The notes: generated by a model from the sequence alone, not told the origin. 64,000 nt of DNA from Ceratotherium simum simum (GCF_000283155.1 NW_004454289.1:2080285-2144284); one strand, 5' to 3'; positions 29,951-42,479 are shown, counted from the first letter of the stretch. A program made the numbers and translations.

Positions 29951-32900
29951 GCTCGTTGTGTGTGGGCGTCCCTGTTTCAGATGAACCATTTCAATCGAGG
30001 GGGTTCTTACCGCCAGTGTCTATGATTTTTCTCTTCTGCTGTCACTTTCTGAGAGAGAATCCTCTTGTCTTCTCTTTGTACCCGGAGGAAGCCCAGCTGC
30101 TGGACTCTCAGAGCCGAGAGGGAACAGAAGACGGGGGTGGGGGTATCTCACCATTTATTGTGTAGATCCTCGTCTAATTCTCCTTCTTCCCTGTCATTTC
30201 TGTCCTCAACCTTACTACATACCCATGGAACCAGAGCCTTTCTGATCAAATTCTGGCCTTTTGCTGGAAGGGTAGGCAGTGTTGCTTAGCTGTGTGGGGT
30301 GAAAGGAGATCTAGGGGTGCACCATTTGATACCAATTTACAGGGTACTAGGGGGTGTATTAATTTGCTGCAATAAGTAATTTGGAATTACTACATGGTAT
30401 AGTTTACAATAATACGATATAATTTTGCAAAATCCATCAGTCTTGGTTTTGTTTTTAATTGGCCAAGCCATGGCAATGGGTAGGAATGTCTTCCACGCAT
30501 CTTTTAAGATCTTGTTGGTGAAAGTAGTGTCTGTATGTCTTCCAGACAGGCAGCCTCACTCCTGATGTGCTGTGGAGAAGGCTTCTACCACGGCTCCCGA
30601 GCCAGTTACAGGAGCTGCTGTTGGGATGTGCAGTTGCTCAGGGCAGTCATCCCCACTCTGCTCTCAGGAACTGGGAATTAGTAACAGCGTGTGTCTGGGG
30701 CCCACTGGATCTTCAGCAGGTGTGGTTTGTTTCAAGACTCCCTGGACAACTGTCCCATTAGCTCCCATCTGACCAGCAGAGTGAAGAGGAGCTGATCCCC
30801 CAGGACTCTCCAAGTTTGTACATTCCCATTGTGAAGTTTAGTAGACACGCTACCAACATACGTGTGGTTCTAGAGCAGATTCTTCATCAAGACTCTCCTC
30901 TTCCTCTTCTTCCCTGCAGACTCTGCACTCGGGGTTTGGTGAGGCTGTAAGCAGAGCCACGTGAGCAGGTGGGTGAAGCTCCAGCCTCTCTCGCCCGGTG
31001 ACTAAAGTCAGTCCTTTGTGACCAGATCTGGTTCTTGTAGGTTGTTTTCAGGAAATTGTTGGCCAAACTCATTACGTATATTTGTGTTTCATGTACCTCA
31101 ATAAAATACTTACTTAAAAATATCAGACATTGATAAATGTTACTCAGAGAATTGAAATAACGTGATGTGATGAAGGCTAAGTGACTTAGATTGGGGGTTA
31201 TGGGAAGGACTTTTTGATGAGTTGATATTTAAACTAAAATCTGAGTGATAAGAAGATAATGGGGAGATAGGAAGATAATGGGAACTTCCTATCCCAAGTC
31301 CATGGGGAGCGGATCCTGCAGAGGCCCTGCAGGTGGGAGTCTGCCTCCCGTCCCCTTTTTCCTTTAGCAATACCGTAGGAGAGTCACCCTCACAGGCTTG
31401 GTGCTGCTCAGCGTAATTTGATGTGAGACTAGTTCTGAACTTTTAGCTGGAGGCCTGGTCTTACTTCCCGAGCCCCCTCTTCTAGTGTGTTGAGTGAGTG
31501 GCTTTCCTCCCGAGCGTCCTGGCTCTGCGCCCTGCCCCCACGTGTGTCCACACCCTTCTTTCCTCATCCCTACTGCCCTTTGTGCTCAATCCCACACTTG
31601 TGTTTCCCCTCCGTGCGGGGCCCTGGCCTGGAAGGAAGCCCCAGCATGGTTCTGACCTCGGGGGCCACCCTGCTGTCCAGCAGCCCTGGCTGTGGGTCCT
31701 TTGCAGGATTCACAAGTTATTGGACTGGACAGAGCCCTTCCCGGGCTCAGCTCCCGTTCTCCGGTGGGACGCCTGTGTGCGCCAACGATCACTGTGGGCT
31801 CCTTGGGGCTCCTCTGTCCTGGGTCCATCAGATGCCTGGTTGCTTCCCTCTGCTTCCTCCCGTGCAGTCGCCGAGGCTGTGAAGGTCTCGGTTGTCACTG
31901 GTTTGTCCAGGCCTTGTTTTTATTTTGGTGTTTGTGACGACACTGCATCACCAAGTTTTGTCATAAATAATGTTCATGGGTGTTTGGTTTTGCTTTCTGG
32001 CTTCTCTGTTTTTATGCGGAGATTTTGTAAGATCCCAAAGTAGGCTGACACTGCTGCTGCCGCATTCCTGGGTCCCTCTTTTAGAGATCTCTGGGAAGAG
32101 AGAGTCTCTCATCTCTCTTTGACAATTAATCCTGCGGATGAGGAATTTGCACTTAGGTGAGCTAACTCACTTCTTATGAATCCAGTTCACTTTGTTTTCG
32201 TCGGCCACCTGGGGGAAGCATGGAACAATTGCTTGCACGTTCTCATGGTCACGCTCCACCTGCAGCCGGGTGACTGCCTGCCCCTGTCTCCTCCACTCAC
32301 GGCAGCGTGCCCGTCCGCAGGACCCAGCTCTCTCACAAGGTGGAGACACCGGCCCCTGCTCTTCAGAGACTCCTGACGCAGCTTGGACAGAACAAAACTT
32401 CCATCATCCCATCAGAGCAGAAATGAGTTTCCATTTCTTGAAGTTCTATTTTAGAGAAAAATCAGTTGTTTTCCTTCCCTCTTATGGCTGCTCAATCCTG
32501 CGTCATCACAAATAGTAACCCCACAGTGGGCCAGGCCTCTCCCATCAACATCTCTGGTTTTACCAGCACATCTTTGATTATAAGACGGGTGTCGGAAAAG
32601 AAGAACCATTAGATTTGGACAGTTGGGAGTCAGATTAACTGTTTTCTCTATTTCTGTCTCAGATCTGATGGGAAAAAAATGTTCTGTTTCTATGTATGGA
32701 AATTTCACTTTTGTACCCAAAGAATGTTTTTTAAAAAATGCGATTTGTGATCCTTTAATGCCATTTTGAAACTATAATTAATGAAAGCAGTGGCGAAAAA
32801 AAAACAGATGAGAGGAATGTACTTGGATGCGAGTCAGCTTACAGATTCCCTGGAAAGGAGACCAAGCGGAATACGCACACACTTAGGAGCGCTTGTTGTT

Positions 32901-33135
32901 CCGGAGGCATCGTGCAGTCACCAGACTCCTACTTAGACCCAGAAGGCAGCGGCGACCACGGCCCGTTCTCCAGCATCCACGTCAGAGGGGACGCCGGAGC
33001 CGGTCTCTGCAAGTCCCGGTTCTTCCCCGTCACGCACGTGCTAGTCGTCCTAAATCCTGGGACACCTGCTGGTTCTGGTCTCAGTCTGCGTATGAGGAAA
33101 TGAAGCCAAAGAGGGAATGGCAGGATATTGCCGTA
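29951..33135. other. Intergenic
   Basis: No gene seen. A CpG-dense 32930-33060 stretch has a 63-codon open frame (32912-33103) but no splice context or family match. Confidence 0.35.
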
Positions 33136-33139
33136 GCTT

Positions 33140-33220
33140 CCGAGCCAGCGGGTCTGGGTGGGGCCTGAGAATCGGCATTTCTGACAAGCTCCCCGCTGGT
33201 GCTGATGCTGCTGCCGGGGA
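33140..33220 (+). mobile_element. MER5/MER20-like hAT relic
   Basis: GGTGGGGCCTGAGAATCGGC, then ATTTCTGACAAGCTCCCCG and GCTGATGCTGCTG, is the internal core of these small hAT elements. Confidence 0.5.
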
Positions 33221-33258
33221 TGCGCTTGGAGCCGCTCCCCGGCTATTCCAGAGGCTCT

Positions 33259-33277
33259 CCACCAGGTGGCGCAGTGG
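33259..33277 (+). promoter_or_regulatory. CTCF-type motif
   Basis: CCACCAGGTGGCGCAGTGG is close to the CTCF core (CCACCAGGGGGCGC). It lies in a CpG-rich, non-repeat context right after a hAT relic. Motif match only. Confidence 0.45.
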
Positions 33278-33659
33278 GAGCGGCTCCGGACAGGCTATGG
33301 CGTCCGGCTCCTCTTCGCCGGGCAATGGGCGCCTGTGCACCAGGGACCCTCCCCACGGCCCCCTGATCTCCCCGCCCCTGTAGGAGGACCTTTACCTTAA
33401 ATGGTTATGACCTAACTTCAGCTGTGGCGTTTCAGACCTCAAAAGTAATAAAATTTTAAATGAAACAAACTGGTAATGAATAAAGCAGTAATGAGCTATT
33501 AAGTCTTTATTAATTTGGGACCTTTCGGTGCCAGCGTGATCAGCACATGCAGAATAGAGCCAAGGGGTGTGAAAGGGTCTTTGCTTTCTCCTTCTTTCAC
33601 GTTGTCTGTCAGAGTCAGTAGAGGATACCTTGACTTGTGAAATTAATTTCCTAACCATC

Positions 33660-34368
33660 TGTCATCCTTCATCCTAACTCCGTATTTTTCGCACAGTGCA
33701 ATGTGAGCTATTTCTGTTTAAACTATACTTGCAGCTGACAGCGAGATAAGCTTAAGGGTTTGCATGACTCACTGGGTTAATCAAAGAAAACGTTTACTGC
33801 TTAGGGAGAAGGGAAGCTAATTAAATACGTAACTAGTTGTATCTATATTAGAGAAAACTAATATAATTAAATTGTAATTTTGAGTGGTACCAGTCAGTGT
33901 GATGATTAAAAGCAAGAGTCATAATAAATATTTACTAACTGTACAGGAGAACGCATGATTGAAGTCTTCAAACAATTTGTGACAGGCCTGGTTATGCGCA
34001 CACCCTGTGAATGTGTCCGAGAATCTCAAATGTTTGGTGCAGGCTATATAATTACATTATAAATTAGATCTAGGATTTCTAACAGTTTTCCAAGTGATGT
34101 GGAGAAAGCAGTTATCAAGAATGCACCTTTGTAGAGGAAAAAAACCAAACTCTACTAGAGGAAATAAGACATGGGGAGAAATGTCAAATTATTTTGATAC
34201 AAGCAGATTTCTAAACATTTGATTAGCAAAGAGTGTTTATCAGAAATCTTTTTTCTGCATGTTTCATCACGCTTCAGATTAGCAAAGACTATTGCCTTTA
34301 ATCAATGTCAAGATGAGGAGAAATAAATTTTGCTTGTTGCAAGGAGGAACAAAGATAATGAGTAAGAA
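33660..34368. promoter_or_regulatory. Non-repetitive AT-rich block, candidate conserved non-coding element
   Basis: No recognised repeat and no coding frame. It has dense developmental-type motifs: AGATAAGC, GCATGACTCA (AP-1), GTTAATCA, AATATAATTAAATTG, GTGATGATTAAAAG. An ERE marks its right end. Inference only. Confidence 0.25.
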
Positions 34369-34382
34369 AGCAGATCGTCTTT

Positions 34383-34584
34383 GGGGCCGGCCCGGCAGTG
34401 CAGGCAGTTAAGTGCGCGCGCTCCGCTGCGGCGGCCCGGGGTTCGCCGGTTCGGATCCCAGGCGCGCACCGATGCACCGCTTGTCAGGCCATGCTATGGC
34501 AGCGTCCCATATAAAGTGGAGGAAGATGGGCACGGATGTTAGCCCAGGGCCAGTCTTCCTCACAAAAAAAGAAGAAAGAAAGAG
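34383..34584 (+). mobile_element. ERE SINE
   Basis: GGGGCCGGCCCGGCAGTGCAG head, GGTTCGGATCCC, CCCATATAAAGTGGAGGAAG, one tail module and an A-rich end. The duplication AGCAGATCGTCTTT lies at 34369-34382 and 34585-34598. Confidence 0.95.
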
Positions 34585-34907
34585 AGCAGATCGTCTTTAA
34601 GGACAATTCTTGGCACGTGTAGAGCCCGCAGAAGCAGCAGTAACCTGGACAGTCCTCACTCACTAAGCACCCCAGGGCCACGCCTCAGATGTTTGTGGTC
34701 TCTGGTTGGTTGGTTGGTTGGGTGGGTGGGAGGGGGAAGGACTCGGAGGATAAGACAGTAAAATGTGTTGAGAGAGGCAACCTGAGATCCTCAGTCACAG
34801 GTTAATTTAAGGTGAATTTCAATGGAATCCTACATTTTATGGTCACCCCTGCAGTATATGTGCAATTCAGTCTTCGTCCTTGTAAGGGAAAGCCTGCACT
34901 CCCATGG

Positions 34908-35165
34908 TGTGTTAGTCAGCTCAGGCTACCATAACAAACACCACAGACGGGGAGGCTTAAACACCAGACACTTATTGTCCCACAGTCCTGGAGGCTGGAA
35001 GTCCAAGATCAGGGTGAGGGCAGGGCTGGTTCCTCCTGAGGCCTCTCTCCTGGGCTTGCAGACGGCCATGTGGAGGAAGAAGCTGGTTTCTCCTGCATGC
35101 AGGAGGGCTCAGAAGCAGCAGCTCCTGGAAAAGCCAGGGCTGAGGGTGTGCACATCAGCATAATG
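34908..35165 (-). repeat. MLT1-type (ERVL-MaLR) LTR fragment, antisense
   Basis: TGTGTTAGTCAGCTCAGGCT, ACCATAACAAACACCACAGA, CCTGGAGGCTGGAAGTCCAA and the following run are the reversed 3' half of this LTR type. Confidence 0.75.
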
Positions 35166-35691
35166 GAAGGGGGCAGAGTACGGCAGGTTTTGAGAGGGCT
35201 TGATATTGATGAGTAATTACAGTTATCTATGAGATTTTAATGTTATAATTATTAATGATCACTGAGTTAGAGGAGTTTTAAGTTATTAATGAGACACTCT
35301 CTAATTGTGGTTCCTGTAGTCCCCTGTTCAAGTTTCTAAAAATAATAAAGTCGGAATTAACTTCCAAATATGATGATACTTTAAAATCGTATTGGTCAAA
35401 CCCCACAGTTACCTCAAAGAAGACATGTAGTTAAAATGGGTAGAATCCACGTCACGCACCATCCACCCAGCAGATGCTCTGTGCTTGCACTGGGGGCTGT
35501 GTAATGAGCACCCACCTGGGCCCCTGACCTCACAGAGCCCTCTGTGCTCCTGCCCAGAGCCCACAGGCCTTGGGCCAGCCAAGGAGCAAGTGCACAGTAA
35601 CCCAGGTTGTGGAATGCCCAAGAAGGACATGGAGAGAGACCACTGTGTGGGTGACTGTCTCTAGACAAGGTGGTCAGGGAAGCTGCCCGAC

Positions 35692-36124
35692 TGTATTAGT
35701 CAGGGTTCTCCAAAGAAACAGAACCCAGAGTATGTGGGTATGTATAGAGATGAAACGAGAGAGAGAGAGATTTCTTTTGAGGAATTGGCTCATGTGATTG
35801 TGGAGTCTGGTGAGTCCAAAATCTGCAGGGCAGGCTGCAGGCTGGAGACCCAGGGAGGAGCTGATGCTGCAGCTCGAGTCTGAAAGTGGTGTGGAGGCAG
35901 AATTCCCTCTTCCTGGGGGGACCTCAGTCTTTTTCTTAAGAACTTCAACTGATTGGATGAGGCCCAACTGCATTCTGGAGAGCAATCTGCTTTACTCCAA
36001 ATTTACTGATTTAAATGTTAATCTCATCTACAAAATACCTTCACAGAAATATCTAGAATAATGTTTGACCAAATAGCTAGGGGTTGGGGCCCGGTCAAGT
36101 CAACACATAAAATTACCCCTCACA
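35692..36124 (-). repeat. ERVL-type LTR (MLT2-like), antisense, near complete
   Basis: TGTATTAGTCAGGGTTCTCC start, GGAATTGGCTCATGTGATTG, GATTGGATGAGGCCCAACTG, ATAATGTTTGACCAAATAGC and ACACATAAAATTACCCCTCACA end, with TG...CA termini. Includes a short GA repeat at 35757-35770. The family name is from memory. Confidence 0.65.
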
Positions 36125-36129
36125 TTGAC

Positions 36130-36480
36130 CAAGTGAAAATACTGAAGCACGGCCCAGCCACGGAAAGAACATTCCAGGGAGGAGGATGTGCCCTGGCCTA
36201 AGGGGGAGAAGGCCTCCAGGGCTGCGTGCACCGCAGTGTCACAAGGCAGACTGGTGTGAGGGAGCCAGGAACATGGGGTGAGGCCACGGCCTGCAGGCCC
36301 TGAGGAACAGGCAGGGGTGGAATTTATTCTGAGAGCCCTGGGAGGCGGCTGAGGGAAAGCACACGAGCGGTGGGAGGCATCAGGGCTGCCTCTGAGGAGG
36401 TCCTCCAGCTCCTGCACCGAGGGTACGACAGGGTCTGCCTCACTGAGACATGGAGGCTGGATATTGGCCACCGCAGAGGT
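36130..36480. repeat. Old interspersed repeat of the same kind as one near 48.8 kb
   Basis: The pattern 'AACATTCCAGGGAGGAGGATG ... CCCTGGGAGGCGGCTGAGG' resembles the segment at 48.78-49.12 kb. Probably LINE-derived. Family not named. Confidence 0.35.
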
Positions 36481-38526
36481 GGAGATATAAATGCATAAGG
36501 CAGACTCTTCCTTATACTTTCCCTCCTGAGGGAGACTTCAACCCACGCTAACTACCTCTTTTCACCATTTTTATGTTACATATTCCTGTTTACACTCTAA
36601 ATGCCATCTAATCGTATTTGTATTAAGGTGCCGAGACTCTAATACAGACACATTTTTGTCTAGAACACAACCGTATTTTTCAGTATCTGGGAACTCAGTT
36701 TCTCTTCATAAGGACAATCATTGCAAAAATTTCTAGGAACTTGTATGTTTGCTTCAAGCCCAATTTATAAGCCGTCACCACTTGGCACTTGGAACAGAGT
36801 GTGAGATAACTGGCTCCGGGTTGTCACAGAGGCACGCCGCGTAGGAGGGAGAGGCTGAAACTGAAATATTTACTGGGAGTGCCCTCAAAGGATTAGAAAG
36901 CAACCTTGACGAGTCCTTGAGAAAAAGAAGCCTTGAGAAGGGATGCTGGGTATGAGGCCTAGGCCCATCTGTGGCGTCTATGTCTGTAGTCCGACGAGAC
37001 TTGGTCTGCAGGACCCCTGGCGTTTCTGAGAGGTTTCCGTTTCTAGCTCCTTTTCCAGATGCATCTCCAGGCAGCTTGATGAGCAGGCAGTCCCTGAGAG
37101 AACAGAAGGCCCAGCAGGACGAGAGCTGCGAGCAGGCCCCCGGACCTGCAGCCTGTTCCTTAGTCTCAATCCTGGCCGGGAGGTCAGGGCCTCTCCAGGC
37201 GGCCTCACTCAGTGGCGACAGCGGGGGCCACACTGAGGGAACCGGACCTGGAGCAAGCCCATCCCCTAGAGATGCCGGCCTCCTCCTCTTCCTTCTTCTC
37301 CATTTATCGCGACGTCCATCCAACCCTGGCAGTGACAGGCGACCTCGAGGAAACAGAAACAAAACAGGACCCGACCTTCTGTCCCAGGCAGTTTCGATGG
37401 CACTTCTGTGCCTTCGCCCGCGTGCTCCTCCTCGCTGTGACTGGGCCCCAGGTGAACCCTTCCTTCAGTCTTCGGTCCTCCAAAAGAGGGGGTGGAGGAA
37501 AGATGACCCCCAGCACAGAAGGGTCTAGGTCGGGCCCCGTCACCCGTGGCCTCCACGGTTTCCACGAAAGGTCGAGGATCATTTCTCAGGACTGTTCTTA
37601 AACTTTCCTCTCCGAGCAGACATTTTCCAGCAGAAGCTGTGTAGAAGTAAAGTAGAGGCACACGTCAGAATTTTCTTTTTTCCAGGGCAAAAGAAGAAAG
37701 ATAGTTGAACTGAAAAAAGTCAGAGAAATGAGCCTGGACTCTTTGCCTCAATGCAATCTCATTATGGGCCTAATGGAAATGAATCAGCGCTTTCGTTTCT
37801 ACAGGTTTACTTTCCATGGAAATGAGCTGTGGTGGACGGCTGAGTGCACCCACAGTGATGCCTGCGCCGGGCCGGGGTCTGAGGACAGCCAGGGAGGCCA
37901 GAAGCCAGGAGGCAGGCCCCTGGGGGGCGGGCATCGTCAGCCCCTCGAGTCTGCCTCTGTCACTCAGGAGGCGGCCCTGCATGCGCTGCATGTGCCCGAG
38001 CCAGCGTTCCTCCTTCTCCGCCTTTGCAGCTGGCATCTCAGCGTGTGAATCTCAGCTAGCATCTCAGGCGAGGGGCGGACCCGAGGCCTGAGTGGCCGTG
38101 CGCAGCGGAGGCAGTGGCCGCTGCAGGGCAGGACTTGCCCTGGAAACAGTGAGACAGGAGAGGACTCCTCAGTCAGGGCTGCTATAGGGAGACGCCAGAG
38201 CAAGGGACCTGGACCCCGCCAAGACGGAGGGCGGGGGCGTCAGCGCCGGCGTGGGGTGAGACTCCAGGCCTCCGTCTGCTAACTGGCCTTACCGGCAGGA
38301 AAAGTGCACTTCCCTTCATGACAGAAGGGAGTGTCACAGCCTGGCGATGGGGCCCCACCCTCTGCAGTGATGGGTGCCATCCCCTGTGATGGTCCATTTC
38401 AGAGAGACGGCTCCCGGGTCCTTGAGCTGGGCTGTAAAAGGGCAAGAGGCTTTAAAAAAAGATTTAGGTATATCTCAAAGGGGCAGAGAAAGAATTTATA
38501 ATGATAAGTTTTACACAGAAAATGCT
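36481..38526. other. Intergenic
   Basis: No gene that I can support. Frames of 185-195 codons on both strands at 36775-37528 overlap each other and show no domain. Confidence 0.35.
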
Positions 38527-38688
38527 TGTATTAGCCTGGGTTCTCCAGAGAAACAGAACCCACAGGATATGTATATGTAAAATTTACTTTTATAAAGAGG
38601 TTTATTAAAGGAATTGGCTCACACAATTATGGAGGCTGACAGATCCCAAGATCTGTGCTCAGCAGCCTAGAGACCCAGGAGAGCTCGG
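38527..38688 (-). repeat. ERVL-type LTR (MLT2-like) fragment, antisense
   Basis: TGTATTAGCCTGGGTTCTCC, then AAAGGAATTGGCTCACACAA and AGACCCAGGAGAGC, matching the copies at 35.7 and 45.0 kb. It is cut off at an abrupt junction to a different LTR. Confidence 0.65.
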
Positions 38689-38689
38689 G

Positions 38690-38936
38690 AACCCCAAAGC
38701 ACTGCACCCGCGGACCCTAAGAAAGGCACGTGCCCCAGGTCCTATCGCACTCTCTCGTTCTGCCTGCACCTGCCTCAGCCTCCCCGTGTGGCCCTTCGAG
38801 GCTTGCCATGTACCCCCTCCAGGACCTGTGAGTGATGAGCTCCTCTATTCCGATGTTTCTTGTGGTCTGTTGTTGGGCCACGTTCATCATCCAGTGCCCT
38901 GTGCTCTGGGTAACAAATGTTAATTTAACGGTCTTG
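38690..38936 (+). repeat. 3' half of an LTR related to the 9-12.7 kb ERV
   Basis: GGGAACCCCAAAGCACTGCA, CCGCGGACCCTAAGAAAGGC, GTGCCCCAGGTCC and ACAAATGTTAATTTAAC follow the same order as in the 3' LTR at 12.2-12.7 kb. The polyadenylation AATAAA is mutated here. Confidence 0.75.
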
Positions 38937-39183
38937 ACAGCCTCTCTCCTTGGTGTGTAGACGCCGTCTCCTCCCTGTGTCCTCACGTGGTTGTCCCTCT
39001 TTGTGTCTGTGTCCTGATCTCCTCTTCTTATAAGGACACCAGTCACACTAGATTAGGGCCAACCCTAATTTGAACTCAGTTACCTCTATAAAGACTCCGT
39101 CTCCAAATACAGTCACATCCTGAGGTACTGGGGCGTCAGGACTTCAGCTTATGAATTTTGGGGGACACGATTCAGCCATAGCA
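38937..39183 (-). repeat. MLT1-type LTR fragment, antisense
   Basis: TCTTCTTATAAGGACACCAG, then GACTCCGTCTCCAAATACAG and ATGAATTTTGGGGGACACGA, ending TTCAGCCATAGCA: the reversed 5' end of an MLT1-type LTR. Confidence 0.8.
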
Positions 39184-39189
39184 CCCAGT

Positions 39190-39365
39190 ACTCAAATGCA
39201 TTAGGAACGTGCTGTATTGGGGCTCCCACATGGCCTCACGTAGCTCTCACAATCATATGCTTTAAGAGATTAAAACAGAGGAACTGAGACAGACAAGGTG
39301 ACTCCCCCGAGGTCACAGAGCTGGCCAGCGACTGCAGCCCCCGGGTTCAGTCTGAGGCTTAGGGG
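39190..39365 (+). repeat. MIR SINE relic
   Basis: CACGTAGCTCTCACAATCAT, AAAACAGAGGAACTGAGACA and CCCCGAGGTCACAGAGCTGG form a MIR core and 3' region. Confidence 0.7.
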
Positions 39366-40040
39366 ATTCTCAAGCCGGACTGTGTCCACGTGATGTCACA
39401 AGGAAGAAGGAGAACGGGCATCGGCCGTCTGTTGGCTCCAAGGCGAGGAGTTGCCAGAAATCCACTGTCAGGGACCTGTGGTGGAGTTTCCGGGATATGC
39501 TCCCAATTTCACAACCTCTGAAGTTCCAGAATCTCCCTAAAATATCTGCTGTTAAAACAGCTGAAGATGCATATGGGTTTGTCTCACAGGCTGGGAGGAA
39601 TGTTACCGTCCATCATTTCCAGGAGCCCTTCACCTAGAAATCGTGAGAATCATGACACTGACTCACTCCTTAACGAGCTGGTGTCTTGTGACTCTTCCGC
39701 AGAAACCGCTGGACGTGAGGCCAGTCCCGCCCCAAGTCGACGTCCCCATCTGGCATTTATACCTGAGCATACCCAGAGCCTTCCCCGGTTTGCATGTGAT
39801 TTTGGGCTGAACTGACAGTTGTACGATGTTAAGTGGTCCCACCCGTGAATACGGGCTGTCTCTCTGTTCACTCGCTCCTTTATGGCCTCTCTAGACTTCC
39901 ATAGCACCTCCATGAGTATCGCCTGTTTTCTCGGGTAGGTTCATTCCTCACGCTTTATCATTTTACACTGTTGTATATTTTGTGAAGAGGAACACTGGGG
40001 ATTTTGTATGTTTATGTTATGCCTGGAAACCTTTATGAAC
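39366..40040. other. Intergenic, nothing recognised
   Basis: No gene or clear repeat supported by eye. Confidence 0.35.
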
Positions 40041-40044
40041 TCTT

Positions 40045-40365
40045 CTGATTGTTTTAATAACTTATAGGTTGTTCTGTTGATATTTATATATAAACTGTCA
40101 TATCACCTGCAAGTAATGGCAGTTTATCTTTTTTTATTCCAATCCTCATGTGGATCGCAATTTTAATTTCTTCTTAATGTCTTATAACATTGAGTAATTT
40201 GCCCAGTATTATGTCAAACAATTGTACTAATAATAGACATAATTGTCCTGTTTCCTATCTGAAGGAAATTCACTTAAAATTTCCAAATTCAATACATATT
40301 TTTTGCTATGTTTTGTTAAATTTAGTCTTTAACAAGTTACTAACATCCCTGTGTTTTTATTTCCT
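40045..40365 (-). mobile_element. L1 ORF2 fragment, antisense
   Basis: CTGTCATATCACCTGCAAGTAATGG-like and AATAATAGACATAATTGTCC segments are characteristic of reversed L1 ORF2. Confidence 0.65.
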
Positions 40366-41575
40366 GATGCTGGGTGCTGGGTGGCCAGCTGCGGCACCAC
40401 TGACGGTCTCCGGGTGACATTTCTGGTACCACCTTGGCTGATTTCCTCTGCCCGGCCTCCCTGCATTCCCGGCTCCTCGCAGGGCCTCCTCTCTTGGCCT
40501 TCCCGTTGACTTTGCTTGCTCACCAATGTCCTTCCAACACATTTCTTTAAGACGGCCAGGGCCATTTTCTCTTACTTGCCCCCAAAACTTGACTACTACA
40601 GGGAGCGAGTTGCAGAAAACAAACTATTAAAGAAATGTGGAGAAGGTGGGATTAGCTGTCTGACTTAGTAGTCACAAACAGTAATAAAGATTTACTTAGT
40701 ATTTAGGGAGACAACACTCATAAGGTGTTGAACAGCTTGAAGAAAGAGAATGAGAAACTGAAATGTCCTAAACTCTACGATTAAGGCATGAAGTGTACCC
40801 CAGTGTCCTTCTTAAGCCGTGTTGAAGTTTGATCCTGCAGGCGGCTGAGCTGCAGAGTTAGTTGAATCCACAGCGTCGTGGCACTTCTGTCCAAGTCAGG
40901 CTTTGCCTGAAGCCCCAAGAATTAGAATGGGAATAGAGGAGAGCATCCGAAACATCTGGACCACTCTGCTCCCTGCCTCCTCCTCCCCTCGTGGCTTCCT
41001 TACTAGTCCAAGTCCTTCCTTGCATGGAGACCCTGAAACACTCCCGCCTGAGTGCGTACCACTGCAAGGGGCAACTGTCCCTCACCCCCCAGTCCTCGCA
41101 TGTACGCTGACCGCCTGAGTTGCCCAAGTACCCTGACCTCAGACCTGCACATGTCCAGGGGATCAACTGTGAAGGCACACCCTGGAATGGAAAAGGAACC
41201 GACTTTTATCAACAAAATCACCAGAATACATGTGGGAATAGATTCTGATGGTCTAAGATCGAGGAGAAAGAGGGTATATTTCTAGGTGGGGCTGGGGTAT
41301 CTGCACGAGTGAACCCCCTGGAGGCTGGATTCCGAGCTGACGCGCTACCTCTGGGGCTGCAGGACTGTGCGCAGCATTAGGCTGAGGACATGGATGGGTA
41401 AGAGCTCCTGTTTGTGTGGACTCTAGTTTCAGTGTTGATTCCAGGGAGGCAGGAGCCAGGCAGCACAAGCACATGTGGGTGGGTCACCATAACAGGCTCC
41501 AGGGTCAGTTTGGGAAACAGATTGTTCTCACCCACGAGGCCCCAGGAACAAAATCGACAGACAGTTCCCTGAGGT
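40366..41575. other. Intergenic, nothing recognised
   Basis: No gene supported. Only short overlapping frames. Confidence 0.35.
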
Positions 41576-41589
41576 CCTATTTGACTTTT

Positions 41590-41824
41590 TTTGTGTGTGT
41601 GTGAGGAAGATCAGCCCTGAGCTAACATTCGAGGCCAGTCCTCCTCTTTTTGCTGAAGAAGACTGGCCCTGAGCTAACATCCGCGCCCGCCTTCCTCCAC
41701 TTTATATGGGACGCTGCCACAGCATGGCTTGACAAGCAGTGCATCAGTGCACACCCAGGATCTGAAACCTGAGTCGCTGCAGCGGAGCATGTGCACTTAA
41801 CTGCAACGCCACGGGGCTGGCCCC
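41590..41824 (-). mobile_element. ERE SINE with duplicated tail module
   Basis: Reverse orientation: T/GT-rich tail, two GAAGA-x-CAGCCCTGAGCTAACAT-like modules, ATATGGGACGCTGCCAC and the GGGGCTGGCCCCC head. The duplication CCTATTTGACTTTT lies at 41576-41589 and 41825-41838. Confidence 0.95.
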
Positions 41825-41838
41825 CCTATTTGACTTTT

Positions 41839-42479
41839 AAAGTGGGAAACTTTCAGGTCTGGGGAACAGAGAGCTGGATTAAACCATCTCGATGAGGAGT
41901 CAAGGCCTCTTGGCATCTAGATTTGAGCTGGTCCACAGACGCCGATCTCCAGGAATGAAGAGGGGTCCCCTGAGGAGAATACACAGTGTCCTCACCATAC
42001 AGCCTGTGAGTCTGCATCTTCACCTTCACCAAAAGGCTTATGGTCACTTACAAAATAACCCTGCACAGGAAAACACTCGGACATAGGGAATGCTGGCTCT
42101 GAGGTAGGGCTAATCTCTGTAGACCAAGAAAGCTACTGCAGGCCACGGCAGGTGTGGGTGTGTGGAGGTCTTATTAACACAACAAATGGGATAGGATCCA
42201 AGTCCCCCTCATGGTAGTCCCACTATCCTGTAGTTATTTCCTGTGTCTCTCTGTCCTGTACTTATTCCCCCAGTTCCTGCAGGGACATTGCTTAGATGCC
42301 CTCAGCAACTGGTACAGTTCCCCCTCTGATCCCCTGGTCTAAGGGGGTGAAGTTGTTATGGTAGAAGCCTCAGATAGTCTCCCTCACAATTGACAAGAAA
42401 ACCCAGAAGCAATATCAAATGCCCAAGAGGAGTTCAGAGGATGTTGGTGCTGTTGATGATCACAGACGTAGGATGTTAA
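41839..42479. other. Intergenic, possibly 5' part of the ERV pol relic
   Basis: No gene seen. It leads straight into the reverse-transcriptase-like relic and may contain older gag/pro sequence too decayed to read. Confidence 0.3.

Noticed and set aside
32912..33103. CpG-dense 63-codon frame as a candidate exon
   Set aside because: There is no recognisable protein family and no convincing donor, and it runs into a hAT relic. CpG density alone does not support a coding exon.
36775..37528. Opposed frames of 185 and 195 codons
   Set aside because: Both strands are open in the same GC-rich DNA, with no domain or splice context. Likely chance.
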